64,000 nucleotides of DNA from Rhizobium bangladeshense (GCF_017357245.1 NZ_CP071612.1:2607001-2671000), one strand, 5' to 3'; shown: positions 25,826 through 37,960, counted from the stretch's first letter. The notes: a model not told the origin generated them from the sequence alone. Program-made: numbers and translations.

Positions 25826-26119
25826 CTATACCGGACGATCTGAAGAGGAATTTGCACCCCCTTCCCCATCATCATTGATCGAGACGCCAGCTTCCAGCGC
25901 CGCAAGGATAAAAGCCTGCCGCACCGTTTCAGCCGGCATGCGTCCGGCAAGCCAGGCACGGCAGAAGTCGATCGCCCTCTGCTGATGGACGCCGCCATTC
26001 ACCGGCCAGTCGGTGACGAGTGCGTAAAGCGCATCCTGCGGTGAGCGGAGAACCAGCCGTTCGCCGGTATCAAGATCGATAGAGATCGGTTTTTTCCAGA
26101 AGGCGGAATGGTCGCTAAT
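25826..26119 (-). CDS. DUF982 protein lacking a normal start codon
   Basis: This minus frame encodes about 97 residues matching the rhizobial DUF982 family: FWKKPISIDLDTGERL, SPQDALYALVTDWPV, RAIDFCRAWLAG, then VRQAFILAALEAG. The frame has no ATG, GTG or TTG before the domain. The natural start would be the ATT at 26117-26119 (ISDHSAFW), where relatives would be expected to have ATG. Either ATT is used, as in rare bacterial genes, or the gene has lost its start. No clear ribosome site is seen. Confidence 0.6.
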   Translation of the reverse strand: MSDHSAFWKKPISIDLDTGERLVLRSPQDALYALVTDWPVNGGVHQQRAIDFCRAWLAGRMPAETVRQAFILAALEAGVSINDDGEGGANSSSDRPV

Positions 26120-26348
26120 GGCAGTCGCACCTGACGCTGAGATGACATAGGACTAACTGCTGAAGGCCGATGCCGGTTCCAGTGCGGACCGAAGGAAGGC
26201 CCTGTGGCTCCGCGGAGGCGTCGAATGGCAAGACGGGCGCTCCGGCCGCCGCCATAAGAATTGTTGAGCCAATCCGAATGATTCATTCGTTTCCCTTTTG
26301 TACTCTTTGCCTCTTCCCTTTCGCGCTGACTCTCTCCATATTCGCGCC

Positions 26349-29294
<2,946 letters not shown>

Positions 29295-29297
29295 GGC

Positions 29298-30140
29298 TTA
29301 GATCGCTCCCCCTTGACCGTAGCTCTCTATGCGCTGTCCATAAATCTCGTTCATCTGCTTCAGGAAAATTGTCTGCCCCCCGTAACTGGGGTGACGCACA
29401 CAAAGATTTCGAGGTGCCAAACGCTGCGTCCAGACGGCAGCGTCATTGCCGATAGCAATGAGATTTCTCACCGGGAACGAAGTGCAGAGTTCCTCCAGAA
29501 AACTAAATCCCAGTTCCGCTTCAGAGCGAGTGTGCTGGCGATTTGACATCGGCTTGCCACTTTCGTGAGGATGTAGAGGAAATACATTCCACGTCAGGAT
29601 CGGTATGTTCACGGCGGTGAGCACTCGATACACGCTCGCCGCCGTTCTCTCTTTCACCGGAGGACCATGCGTGGATCGCTCGAGCGAAAAAACTTTAAGG
29701 TGGAAAGCATAGAGTTCCAAACTATGTTCGTCGGTGAGAGCAAGACCTGTCCTTCTACCGCCCCTATAGCCCAAATCCCGACCCACCCAGACATCAATCT
29801 CACCGGCAGCGCCCAACGCGCACAGGATGCGCAGCAAATTCTGTCGTCTGATTAAAGGTGCTGATCGTCGATCAAATATCTCACATGTATCTGCATAAGG
29901 ATTGAAGCAGTTCTCCAGCTTTACAGCTGCGATCCGCTCTACGAAGGTCTCAACCTGGCCCATTTGATTTGTTCCCAACCAAATAGTTCGCCTATGGATC
30001 CACGCTCGTTCCGCGACAGCTGCCAAGACAGGATTTCCGCTCCAAGCTCTTCTGATATCTGTGAACGGTGGCCGTGCCCCTTTAGGCACCAAATGCAATA
30101 ACTCACCTGGCAACTCAATCGCGTCCGTACGTGAATACAT
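29298..30140 (-). CDS. Uracil-DNA glycosylase superfamily protein
   Basis: A 280-residue protein whose second half fits the UDG fold: an N-terminal catalytic-type loop VWVGRDLGYRGGRRTGLALTDE (residues 117-138), WNVFPLHPHE (184-193) and the His-containing DNA loop VRHPSYGGQ (248-256). The first 115 residues are not recognised. It would recognise and excise an altered base, but the usual Asp/Asn of motif I is Arg-Asp here, so specificity is open. GC is lower than in uvrB, with many non-rhizobial codons, which suggests transfer. It converges with uvrB, four bases apart. Confidence 0.7.
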   Translation of the reverse strand: MYSRTDAIELPGELLHLVPKGARPPFTDIRRAWSGNPVLAAVAERAWIHRRTIWLGTNQMGQVETFVERIAAVKLENCFNPYADTCEIFDRRSAPLIRRQNLLRILCALGAAGEIDVWVGRDLGYRGGRRTGLALTDEHSLELYAFHLKVFSLERSTHGPPVKERTAASVYRVLTAVNIPILTWNVFPLHPHESGKPMSNRQHTRSEAELGFSFLEELCTSFPVRNLIAIGNDAAVWTQRLAPRNLCVRHPSYGGQTIFLKQMNEIYGQRIESYGQGGAI

Positions 30141-30242
30141 TGCTGGTAATTACTCGGTCGGTCCTACCATACCCGACAGCGCGGGGCGAGCGACCTCAGC
30201 CAACCGATCCTGATGGACAACCGCCCTCTCCCACTTTCCTCC

Positions 30243-30941
30243 TCACCTATACACAATCCTCGCCTCTCCCTTCACCAGCGCAAAATAAATCCGCTCCACC
30301 CGACAGGCCGCACTCCTGGCACTCGCCTCGTACCCCGCCGCCGGCCAGCCGCGGCGCGGGCTGCCGTCGGCGGCGAGCAGCCAGTACCAGCGCTCGTCGG
30401 AGCCGGTGAGATTGATCTTGAAGATCCGCCCCATGCAGGTTTCGCCGTCGAAGCCGATGAAATCGTCGCCCGGTTTTTCCTTCCAGGCGTGGCGCCATTT
30501 GCCTCTTGGCCTCTCGCCGCTGACAATCACCTCCCAGTCCTTCCAGCCGTTATAGTTCGATCGCGCCGTCAGCGACCCGTCATAGGTCTTCGGGTCGAAC
30601 TCCATACAGGCTTCCAGGAAAACGGCGACGGCCTCGCACACGGTTCTCCACGCCTGGTCGTCGCGCCAGGTCAGCCTGTAGGCGAGTTCATCGGAGACGT
30701 TCCGCAGCGCCCGGGCGATGGCGGAAGCTACTGCTTCCATCTTCGCCGGCAGGCCGTTCGCATTGATGTTGAGATAGGTGCAGAGGAATGCTGCTACCTC
30801 GTTGGCGATCGCATCGATGACATCAGGCTTTCGGCGTTTGCCGATCTCATAGCCGCCGAAGTCCCGGATCCGGCGCTGCGTCTGTCTGCGAAGGGCATTG
30901 TTGAGGAACGACCTTAACAGCGTTCCGACATCGTCTTGCAT
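30243..30941 (-). CDS. Hypothetical protein downstream of SRAP gene
   Basis: A 232-residue protein with no named family. The N-terminal 110 residues are helical; the C-terminal 85 are Trp-rich (GWKDWEVIVSGERPRGKWRHAW, GRIFKINLTGSDERWYWLLA, VERIYFALV), a pattern I have seen in uncharacterised rhizobial proteins. ATG 30941 has a strong GAGGAGAGG ribosome site. It lies 120 bases behind the SOS-controlled SRAP gene on the same strand, so a damage-related role is possible but inferred only from position. Confidence 0.6.
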   Translation of the reverse strand: MQDDVGTLLRSFLNNALRRQTQRRIRDFGGYEIGKRRKPDVIDAIANEVAAFLCTYLNINANGLPAKMEAVASAIARALRNVSDELAYRLTWRDDQAWRTVCEAVAVFLEACMEFDPKTYDGSLTARSNYNGWKDWEVIVSGERPRGKWRHAWKEKPGDDFIGFDGETCMGRIFKINLTGSDERWYWLLAADGSPRRGWPAAGYEASARSAACRVERIYFALVKGEARIVYR

Positions 30942-31061
30942 GCGTTGTCCTCTCCTCGTGAGGATGTGTTTGCCGCATGGTTTCCTGAAGGGCTCCCGCC
31001 CGAGCCGGTGAAAATGAGAGCAATTCCGGAGGCAAGACCGCCACCCCTTGCCTGGCTTGCC

Positions 31062-31784
31062 CTAGAGCAGCGCCGGCTCCGGATCGTCCTCGACTTCCTC
31101 GAGGATCTCGGGCCCGTCATTCCTGGGCGAGCCGACGCCCCGTCCGATCGTCCATATCGTCATCAGCTCGGCCGGGAAAGGCCTCATCAGATCGTTCGGA
31201 TCCGGCTCCGGCGACAGCCAGCGTTCATAATCCTCGCGATGCAGGATGACGGGCATGCGGTCATGGATCTCAGCCATCATCTCGTTCGGCTCGCAGGTGA
31301 CGAAGGCGAAGTTGCGCATCGAGATGCCGTTCTCATCTTTCCAGCTTTCCCAGATGCCGGCGAGCGCGAAGGCAGAGCCGTCCTTCATCGCGATCGCATA
31401 GGGCTGCTTGTTCTTGCCCGTGCCATGAATGTCCTTCCACTCGAAGAAGCCGTTAATCGGCACCAGGCACCGGCGCGAGCGGTATGCCGCGCGAAACACG
31501 CCACTGGAAGCGATGCTCTCGCAGCGGACATTGACCGGCGGCGGGCGGCCCCCGGGCTTGGCCCAGGAGGGCAGCAGGTCCCAGCGTGCCGACACGAAGA
31601 TGGGCCCTACCATGTCCGGCTCGCGCACGACGTCCCTGATGATGATGGGGTAATCCAACGACGGCGCGCCATTCCATCGGGGAAAGCGATTTCCCAGCTC
31701 GTCAATATCCCCGCCCCTGACCGCAAATGGGAAATTGCTGATCAGTTCTTCAAGCGAGGTCTTGACGTATATGCGTCCGCACAT
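31062..31784 (-). CDS. SOS response-associated peptidase (SRAP/HMCES/YedK family)
   Basis: A 240-residue SRAP protein, which forms a stable thiazolidine crosslink with abasic sites in single-stranded DNA and so protects them. The catalytic Cys2 is at the start (MCGRIYVK), the active-site Asn is in PPVNVRCESI, the Glu in INGFFEWKD and the His in AEIHDRMPVIL. An alphaproteobacterial LexA box lies 30 bases upstream. The family is widely encoded near SOS genes. The C-terminus is acidic. Confidence 0.95.
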   Translation of the reverse strand: MCGRIYVKTSLEELISNFPFAVRGGDIDELGNRFPRWNGAPSLDYPIIIRDVVREPDMVGPIFVSARWDLLPSWAKPGGRPPPVNVRCESIASSGVFRAAYRSRRCLVPINGFFEWKDIHGTGKNKQPYAIAMKDGSAFALAGIWESWKDENGISMRNFAFVTCEPNEMMAEIHDRMPVILHREDYERWLSPEPDPNDLMRPFPAELMTIWTIGRGVGSPRNDGPEILEEVEDDPEPALL

Positions 31785-31814
31785 GGAAACCTCTCTGCCG
31801 GTGAAACATTAGAT

Positions 31815-31829
31815 GTTCTGATTATGTTC
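31815..31829. promoter_or_regulatory. LexA (SOS) box upstream of SRAP gene
   Basis: GTTC-TGATTAT-GTTC exactly fits the alphaproteobacterial LexA site GTTC-N7-GTTC. It lies 30 bases upstream of the SRAP start, where a repressor would block its promoter. Confidence 0.85.
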
Positions 31830-32565
31830 CGGAGAAGGAGGGTGTCAACATAGCCTCAGTTGCGCCCCCGCGGGAATGCCCGCCGCTGATGTCTGGGACA
31901 CGGCCATGGATTTCCTCGCCGCCAGAAGAAGCTCGCACGCGCCTGCCGCCCTTGCCAGTCCGTGCTCACCGCGTTTCCCGCTTTCGCCGAGACCTTCAAA
32001 CCTCCAAGACGCTGCTGCCGGCGCTGGAGTTGGGAGCGTTGCGGGTGATGGATTGCAGCTGGCGGACACTACCTTGTCCTCCGTCACTTCTGTCCTTGTC
32101 ACAGGAATCCAGCCGGCGCGTGCGTCCGCGCGGCGAATGACTGAATGCCATACGGCCATGGGAGGAGCATGCCAAAACTTGGACAGCCCGGATCTCTGCA
32201 AGACGTTTGGGCGAGGCCGCTGACGACACAGGATGTGGAGGGAACCTGCCCGTCATTGATCCGCAACTTCCATGCCCTAATTTCAGGTGCGGCCGGCTTC
32301 GGGTGACATGGCTTTCATTCGATCCGGTTCATGGATCCTCACCCTTTCGGCCTGCCTGGGGCCGCTGCCGGCACCGACCTCTGCGGACATCACCACTCGG
32401 GGACATCGGCCCATGTTCAAGACCCTTCTGTCCAGAATCGGCCTGCGCTCCGCGGCTGAGTCCGCGAACGCCGCGATGGCCGGCTCGTCGTCGTCACGGA
32501 ATGAGGCCGCGACGCCCATCCGCGATGGAAAGGCGTCCAGACCCGCTGAAGGAAGGCAATCTCCA
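31830..32565. other. Long intergenic region with a family A repeat
   Basis: About 735 bases with no convincing gene. Open frames in several phases lack family motifs. It holds the repeat at 32083-32112. In frame with the GNAT gene, an ATG at 32413 would add 51 residues to its N-terminus, but those residues look unlike the family. Confidence 0.4.
32083..32112. repeat. Dispersed palindrome, family A copy 3
   Basis: CACTTCTGTCCTTGTCACAG then GAATCCAGCC matches the TTCTGT...TCACAGGAAT core of the other copies at 7901 and 15840. It is followed by a GC-rich imperfect palindrome (GCGCGTGCGTCCGCGCGG). Confidence 0.55.
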
Positions 32566-32952
32566 ATGCTGGAACTGCGTACAGACCCCTTCCCCGCCAC
32601 CAGCGAACTGAACGCCCTCTTTTCCGCCGCCTGGGGCAGCTGGCACAGCCGGGATTTCGCGGCCATCCTCTCCCGCAGCCTCGCCCATATCGGCGCTTAT
32701 TGCGACGACAGGCTCGTCGGCTTTGTCAATGTCGCCTGGGATGGCGGCATCCATGCCTTCCTCGTCGATACATCGGTCCATCCGGACATGCAGAGACAAG
32801 GCATCGCGACACGCATGGTCCGCCTAGCAACGGAGCTCGCCCGAGAGCGCGGCGCCGAATGGCTGCATGTCAATTTCGAACCGCACCTCACCGGCTTCTA
32901 CAGCGGCTGCGGCTTCAGGCCCACCGAAGCAGGACTCATCGAGCTCGCGTAA
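32566..32952 (+). CDS. GNAT-family N-acetyltransferase
   Basis: A 128-residue acetyltransferase. The acetyl-CoA loop is clear in VDTSVHPDMQRQGIATRMVR (R/Q-x-x-G-x-A), followed by LHVNFEPHLTGFYSGCGF, the usual C-terminal strand and helix. ATG 32566 follows GAAGGAAGG; an in-frame ATG at 32413 is possible. The substrate is unknown. Confidence 0.85.
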   Translation: MLELRTDPFPATSELNALFSAAWGSWHSRDFAAILSRSLAHIGAYCDDRLVGFVNVAWDGGIHAFLVDTSVHPDMQRQGIATRMVRLATELARERGAEWLHVNFEPHLTGFYSGCGFRPTEAGLIELA

Positions 32953-33282
32953 AGCGGAACCGCGCTGCAAGCATCCGAACAGCGGCGCACAACCGGGACA
33001 GCAGAGAGCCGGGTTCAAGGCCGAGTTTCCACAGCCATTACGCGAATCTACTATAATTTAAAAGACTAAAATACGGCGAAGAGTTCTCTAATTCGAGCTA
33101 TAACACAATGTTAAAGCTTAGTTTTTCGTTCAAAACGCCTTAAAATACACAATTCTCCATTGAAAATCCAGTTGCGGATTGACATAGATCCCCAAAGGGT
33201 TGTCGTCCGTTGAACAAGCAAGAACAGTTCTTCTGAAGATTTCTCGTTTTACAGAGTACAACGCATCTTTTGGAAAGTTGAT
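32953..33282. other. AT-rich leader of the RTX gene
   Basis: About 330 bases with markedly lower GC than anything nearby, rich in TAAA/TTAA words from 33040 to 33200. It probably carries the promoter and a long leader for the RTX gene. No gene is seen. Confidence 0.5.
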
Positions 33283-36200
33283 ATGGCCCTGAATATTCTG
33301 GACACGAACGGTGCATCGATCACCAAGAGCGGCGCTCAGTTCGAAACGTACGACGTCATCCGCTATTCCGCTGAAAACCCTCTCGATTCAGTCACTCTCG
33401 TCGTCTCAGGTAGCGGCACGGCAAATCTGGCGGATGAACTCGGCTCGGTCTCCGCAAACGTGACGGGATTGAACGGCGACAATGCGATCACAACCGGGGC
33501 CGGCAACGACACTATATCGGGTGGCGGCGGCACAGACACGCTGAGCGGCGGTGCCGGCGAGGACACGATCTTCGGCGACACCGGTAATGATACGATTAAT
33601 GGCGGCGACGGCAACGACACGCTGGACGGCGGCACCGGCAACGACACAATCAACGGCGGCGCTGGCAACGACACGATAGCCGATTACTACTATTCCACCA
33701 CCATACCGGCAACGACGATCGACGCGGGGGAAGGTGAGGACAAGATAATTCTGGGGTCGAACGACGGAACGCTGACCGGCACAATCAATGGCGGCGAAGG
33801 GATCGATACGCTTTCCCCCTGGACCCACCTTGCCAATCTTACGATTCAGAACGTTGAAATCCTCGAAGCGGGAGGAGCGCTTGCCGGATCAGCAGCGCAA
33901 TTCGAAAGCTTCGACAAGATCGTCGTCCGCGAGAATCCGGCCTACGACGATTTTATCATCGACTTGACCTTGACGGATGGCGCTCATGCCGACCTCTCCG
34001 ATGAACTGGCAGTCCGCCGGGTCCACATCAGCGGCACGGCCTCCGGCATTGACGTAGCCACCGGAGGCGGTAATGACCGGTTCGATGGCACCGATGGTAA
34101 CGACATCTTCGACGGCGGCGCCGGCGACGACACGTTCCGCGGCAATGCCGGAAATGATCAGTTGATCGGCGGCGAAGGTAACGACCAAATCTACGGCGGC
34201 GTCGGGAACGACGTCATCGAGGGCGGAGCGGGCGACGACACGATCCTCGACGGCGATTATTTTTACCCGGACACCGAAGTCTTCGCTATAGATGCGGGCG
34301 ACGGCAACGACATCGTGACTCTGGACAATGGTTACGCTGCTCAGGATGACACCGGAACAATCGACGGCGGCGCCGGCGACGACATCTTGCAAGCCTACAA
34401 TCTGACCGGTCTGACGATCCAGAATTTCGAGACCCTTGAAACGCAGGGGGGCGACATTTCCGGTTCGGCTGCCCAGTTCGAAAGCTTCGACAGGATTATC
34501 ACCTATGACGATCCGGCCTACCACATCTCCTTGACTTTGACGGACGGTGCTCATGCCGATCTCTCCGACGAGCTGGCGACCCGTGAGGTCTACGTCACGG
34601 GAACCGTATCTGGTATCGACGTTGCGACCGGCAGCGGCGACGACCAACTGACTGGGACCGACGGCGACGACATTTTTGACGGCAACGCCGGCAACGATAC
34701 GCTCTACGGCCATGCTGGCAACGACGAGTTGACTGGTGGCGAAGGCAACGACAAAATCTATGACGATATCGGCAACGACGTCATCACGGGCGGCGCAGGC
34801 GATGATACGATCGTTGATGGCAATGACTTTTACGCCGACACGGAAGTCTTCAAGATCGACGCGGGCGACGGCAATGATACCGTAACATTGGCCAATGCCA
34901 ACGACTTCGAGAATTCAGGAATAGTCGACGGTGGCGCCGGCACGGACACGCTGCAGGCCTATAACCTTACTGGCATAATGATCCAACACTTCGAAATCCT
35001 TGAAACGCGTCTAGCCAACGTGGTTGGTACCGCAGCGCAATTCGAGAGCTTTGACAGGATCGTCGTCGACAACGAACCAGACCACGAAGACTATAGCGTT
35101 AATTTGGTATTGGCGGACAGTGCGCATGCTGATCTTTTCGACGAGCTGGGAAGCCGCTCTGCCTACATCGTTGGCAACGGGTCCAGCATCGACGTCAAGA
35201 CCGGCAGCGGTAACGACGACCTTCAAGGCGCCGCTGGCAACGACATCTTTGACAGTGGCGCTGGTAACGACTGGATCTATACCGCTGCCGGCAACGACAT
35301 CATCAAAAGCGGCGCAGGCGACGATACTATAACCGATGGCGACTTGCGCACCCACGTTGAACTCTTCGATATTGAAGCGGGCAGCGGCAACGATACGGTC
35401 AACATCACCGGAGCCAACTTTACCTCCTCAGGAACGATCGACGGCGGCGCCGACATCGATACGCTGCAAGCCGGCATTCTTGTCGGGCTTACGGTCAAGA
35501 ATTTCGAAATCTTGGCTACGCTGGGAGCCTATGCTGTAGGTTCCGCCGCTCAGTTCGAAGGTTTCGAGCAGATCGTCGTTTCCAATGGACCAGCCTCTGA
35601 GGGCGAGGTCATCTCCTTGAGATTGGCTGACTCCGCCCATGCGGATCTATCAGACGAACTGGCAAACCGCTCGGCCTCCATCAGCGGCACCGTTTTCGGC
35701 ATCGACGTCAGGACCGGTGGCGGCAATGACGTCTTTACAGGCACTGGCGGCAACGACATTTTCGACGGCAGCGCCGGAGATGACACTGCCGTCTTCTCCG
35801 GCAATTTCGCCAACTATTCCTTCGCGCTGGACAATGGCGATCACATCCTGACGAGCGAGCAGGAGGGCATGGATACGCTGCGTAACATCGAACTCGCGCG
35901 TTTTGCCGATGGCATCTATGATTTCGCCACTGAGACCTTCAAACCCAACAACTCTGAACCGACCAATATCCAGCTGTCGAAAACCGCCCTGTCCGAGGAC
36001 ACGCCGATCTGGACCACGGTCGGTCTGCTCAGCGCCAAGGATGCTGACGGCGATCCCCTCACATACACGCTGCTCGACGGCGCGGGCGATCACTTCCGGA
36101 TAAAAGGCAACCGCGTCGTCACCTCGAAGGCGCTGGACTACGAGACGGCCAAGTCGCACACGATCAAGGTGGCCGTCTCCGATGGGAAAGTGACCGTCGA

Positions 36201-36576
36201 AAAGGACATCACGATCAGCGTCCTCGACGTGAACGAGGCACCGGTCAACCAGGCGCCGATCAAGCTCTCCTTCTCGCGCAGCTCGATCTCCGAGAATGTC
36301 GCGATCGGCACCTCGGTCGGCCTTCTCTCCGCCGTCGATCCGGAAGGCGGCGCGGTGAAGTGGCGGCTGACCGATGATGCCGACGGCATCTTCAAGCTCG
36401 TCGGCAACAAGATCCAGATGAAGGCCGCGATCGACTACGAAAGCACCCACAGTCTGACCTTCACGGCCGAAGCCTATGACGCGGCCGGAAACACTACCAG
36501 CCACGATTTCACGCTGGCTGTGAAGGACGTCTTCGAGCTGTCGTCTTCCAGCCTGCTGCACGACGCTTTGATCTAA
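33283..36576 (+). CDS. Large secreted RTX/cadherin-like surface protein
   Basis: A 1097-residue acidic protein without a Sec signal. Calcium-binding RTX nonapeptides (GGAGNDTI, GGDGNDTLDGG) recur throughout. They sit in about five modules of 170-190 residues, each opening with xAAQFExFDxI and xAHADLSDEL and closing with an RTX block; the first is most diverged. The final 270 residues hold two cadherin-type domains (KDADGDPLTYTLLDG, DYETAKSHTIKVAVSDG). This layout suits type I secretion and calcium-dependent adhesion or biofilm matrix, as with rhizobial Rap-type proteins. No secretion genes adjoin. Confidence 0.88.
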   Translation: MALNILDTNGASITKSGAQFETYDVIRYSAENPLDSVTLVVSGSGTANLADELGSVSANVTGLNGDNAITTGAGNDTISGGGGTDTLSGGAGEDTIFGDTGNDTINGGDGNDTLDGGTGNDTINGGAGNDTIADYYYSTTIPATTIDAGEGEDKIILGSNDGTLTGTINGGEGIDTLSPWTHLANLTIQNVEILEAGGALAGSAAQFESFDKIVVRENPAYDDFIIDLTLTDGAHADLSDELAVRRVHISGTASGIDVATGGGNDRFDGTDGNDIFDGGAGDDTFRGNAGNDQLIGGEGNDQIYGGVGNDVIEGGAGDDTILDGDYFYPDTEVFAIDAGDGNDIVTLDNGYAAQDDTGTIDGGAGDDILQAYNLTGLTIQNFETLETQGGDISGSAAQFESFDRIITYDDPAYHISLTLTDGAHADLSDELATREVYVTGTVSGIDVATGSGDDQLTGTDGDDIFDGNAGNDTLYGHAGNDELTGGEGNDKIYDDIGNDVITGGAGDDTIVDGNDFYADTEVFKIDAGDGNDTVTLANANDFENSGIVDGGAGTDTLQAYNLTGIMIQHFEILETRLANVVGTAAQFESFDRIVVDNEPDHEDYSVNLVLADSAHADLFDELGSRSAYIVGNGSSIDVKTGSGNDDLQGAAGNDIFDSGAGNDWIYTAAGNDIIKSGAGDDTITDGDLRTHVELFDIEAGSGNDTVNITGANFTSSGTIDGGADIDTLQAGILVGLTVKNFEILATLGAYAVGSAAQFEGFEQIVVSNGPASEGEVISLRLADSAHADLSDELANRSASISGTVFGIDVRTGGGNDVFTGTGGNDIFDGSAGDDTAVFSGNFANYSFALDNGDHILTSEQEGMDTLRNIELARFADGIYDFATETFKPNNSEPTNIQLSKTALSEDTPIWTTVGLLSAKDADGDPLTYTLLDGAGDHFRIKGNRVVTSKALDYETAKSHTIKVAVSDGKVTVEKDITISVLDVNEAPVNQAPIKLSFSRSSISENVAIGTSVGLLSAVDPEGGAVKWRLTDDADGIFKLVGNKIQMKAAIDYESTHSLTFTAEAYDAAGNTTSHDFTLAVKDVFELSSSSLLHDALI

Positions 36577-36627
36577 TCGCGGCAGGATCGTTGCCGGGCG
36601 CCGAGATGCGTCATGATCGACTTTCAG

Positions 36628-36665
36628 CGCCGGTGGGGCTTGCGGTCCCGCAAGCCCCACCGGCG
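36628..36665. terminator. Perfect 18-bp hairpin after the RTX gene
   Basis: CGCCGGTGGGGCTTGCGG and its exact complement flank a two-base loop. It lies 51 bases after the RTX stop. There is no U run, so it may act as an RNA 3' end stabiliser or as a weak terminator. Confidence 0.6.
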
Positions 36666-36800
36666 GTAATTTCCAGGCGATTGCTGAAAGGACCGGCGGG
36701 GATGGCTAGGCCGCCGGCGACGTCGGCCACCGCAGAAAATCCCGCTCCACCTCGATGCTTGTTTCGACTATCATTCTCTGCTCATCGGAGGAGAGCCTGC

Positions 36801-37268
36801 ATGCGTCTACCCATCATCATCCTCGGCCTTGCTATCTCGGCGTTCGCGGCCCTGCCCGCCTTGGCGGAGACCTACAAGACGCCGAAGGCGCTGCTCAAGG
36901 CGCTTTACAGCTACGACACCGACAGGAGCGATGCCGAAGCGCCCTCGCCCTATTCGATCTTCTTTTCAGACCATCTGAACAAGCTTCTCCAGGCCGATCT
37001 CGACAACACGCCCGAGGGCGATGTCGGCGCGGTCGATTTCGATCCCGTTATTGCGGGCCAGGACGGGGAGGCAAGCAATGTTAGGATCGGACAGCCGATC
37101 CTGTTGGACGACAAGGCCGAGGTGGAAGTACAGTTCGACAACGGCAAGGAGGTGACGCTCTTCTACAGCTTGGTGCGCGAGCATGGCGGCTGGAAGGTCG
37201 ACGACATCGCCGATCAGCAGGGCGATAATCCCTGGAGCCTGAGTGCACTGCTCGGGGATGCGCAGTAA
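36801..37268 (+). CDS. Exported DUF3828-type protein
   Basis: A 155-residue periplasmic protein. The signal peptide is MRLPIIILGLAISAFAALPA with cleavage after ALA. The mature part begins ETYKTPKALLKALYSYDT and continues PYSIFFSDHLNKLL, DFDPVIAGQDG and YSLVREHGGWKVDDI, as in DUF3828 exported proteins. ATG 36801 follows GGAGGAGAG. Function unknown. Confidence 0.78.
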   Translation: MRLPIIILGLAISAFAALPALAETYKTPKALLKALYSYDTDRSDAEAPSPYSIFFSDHLNKLLQADLDNTPEGDVGAVDFDPVIAGQDGEASNVRIGQPILLDDKAEVEVQFDNGKEVTLFYSLVREHGGWKVDDIADQQGDNPWSLSALLGDAQ

Positions 37269-37282
37269 AACGGCAGGCGCCA

Positions 37283-37350
37283 GAAGAGAGCCCTCATCGT
37301 GAGGAGACCCAAGGGGGCGTCTCGAACCACAAGGGTGGGCGCACAACTCC
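37283..37350. repeat. Dispersed repeat, family B copy 1
   Basis: GAGCCCTCATCGTGAGGAGA followed by a run ending GTCTCGAACCACAAGGG. Paired with an inverted relative at 37403-37470 and a relative at 59176-59235. Confidence 0.55.
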
Positions 37351-37402
37351 TTACCTGCAATCCGCACAGCCCCTCTGCAGAATCAAAGGCAATGGCACCG
37401 GT

Positions 37403-37470
37403 GGCCGCCCCCGTCCTTCGAGGCTTCGCCCTAAGGCTACGCATCTCGCGATGAGGGCGGAGCAATAACG
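37403..37470. repeat. Dispersed repeat, family B copy 2 (inverted)
   Basis: GTCCTTCGAGGCTTCGCCCT then AAGGCTACGCATCTCGCGAT and GAGGGCG. On the other strand it gives CCCTCATC...CTCGAAGGAC, the common form of this rhizobial repeat. Confidence 0.6.
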
Positions 37471-37960
37471 GCGCCCGGAACACCGGAGGCAGGCTCTGCG
37501 ATCCTCTTCACCATGAGGGCTGATTGATATGGCCTGCGCTCCGACCGCAGCTCCGCAAAATCCATGCGCGGCCACCTGAAGCGCGCCTCATCCCGTTTCG
37601 ACACGGAATCCCGCTATGGCACATCGGCGCAACGATCTGCTAAGTTTTCGTCAAGTATCTGAATCTTCGGCATTTCCTGTCACGACAATGGCCATGCCAC
37701 AATAATGTCGCTTGCCTTTTGACCGAAATGATGGCACCAATCCACCTACTCGGGCATTTGCATGCCGGTGACTGGACTGATGTGGTATCTCTTCCTTCAC
37801 GGAAGGGGCGCGGGAATACCCGCCTGCGTAGACGTTCTTTCCCCGTACGTGACTTCTCCGACTGACCCTTCGTCCCAACGATTCGGGGCGAAAGCTAAAG
37901 CCGTCCGCTTCCTCTCGGGGGCGCGGATACTACACAGACTAAGGGAAAAGGACGCTCCCA

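Larger units (their letters stand above)
37269..37960. other. Repeat-containing leader region upstream of the cold-shock gene
   Basis: About 690 bases without a supported gene. Two inverted copies of the family B repeat lie at 37283-37350 and 37403-37470. The last 150 bases before the cold-shock gene are probably its long 5' leader, as is usual for csp genes. Confidence 0.45.

Noticed and set aside
35650..36660. Long minus-strand frame opposite the RTX gene
   Set aside because: It is the shadow of the repeated RTX/cadherin sequence, and no domain is seen.
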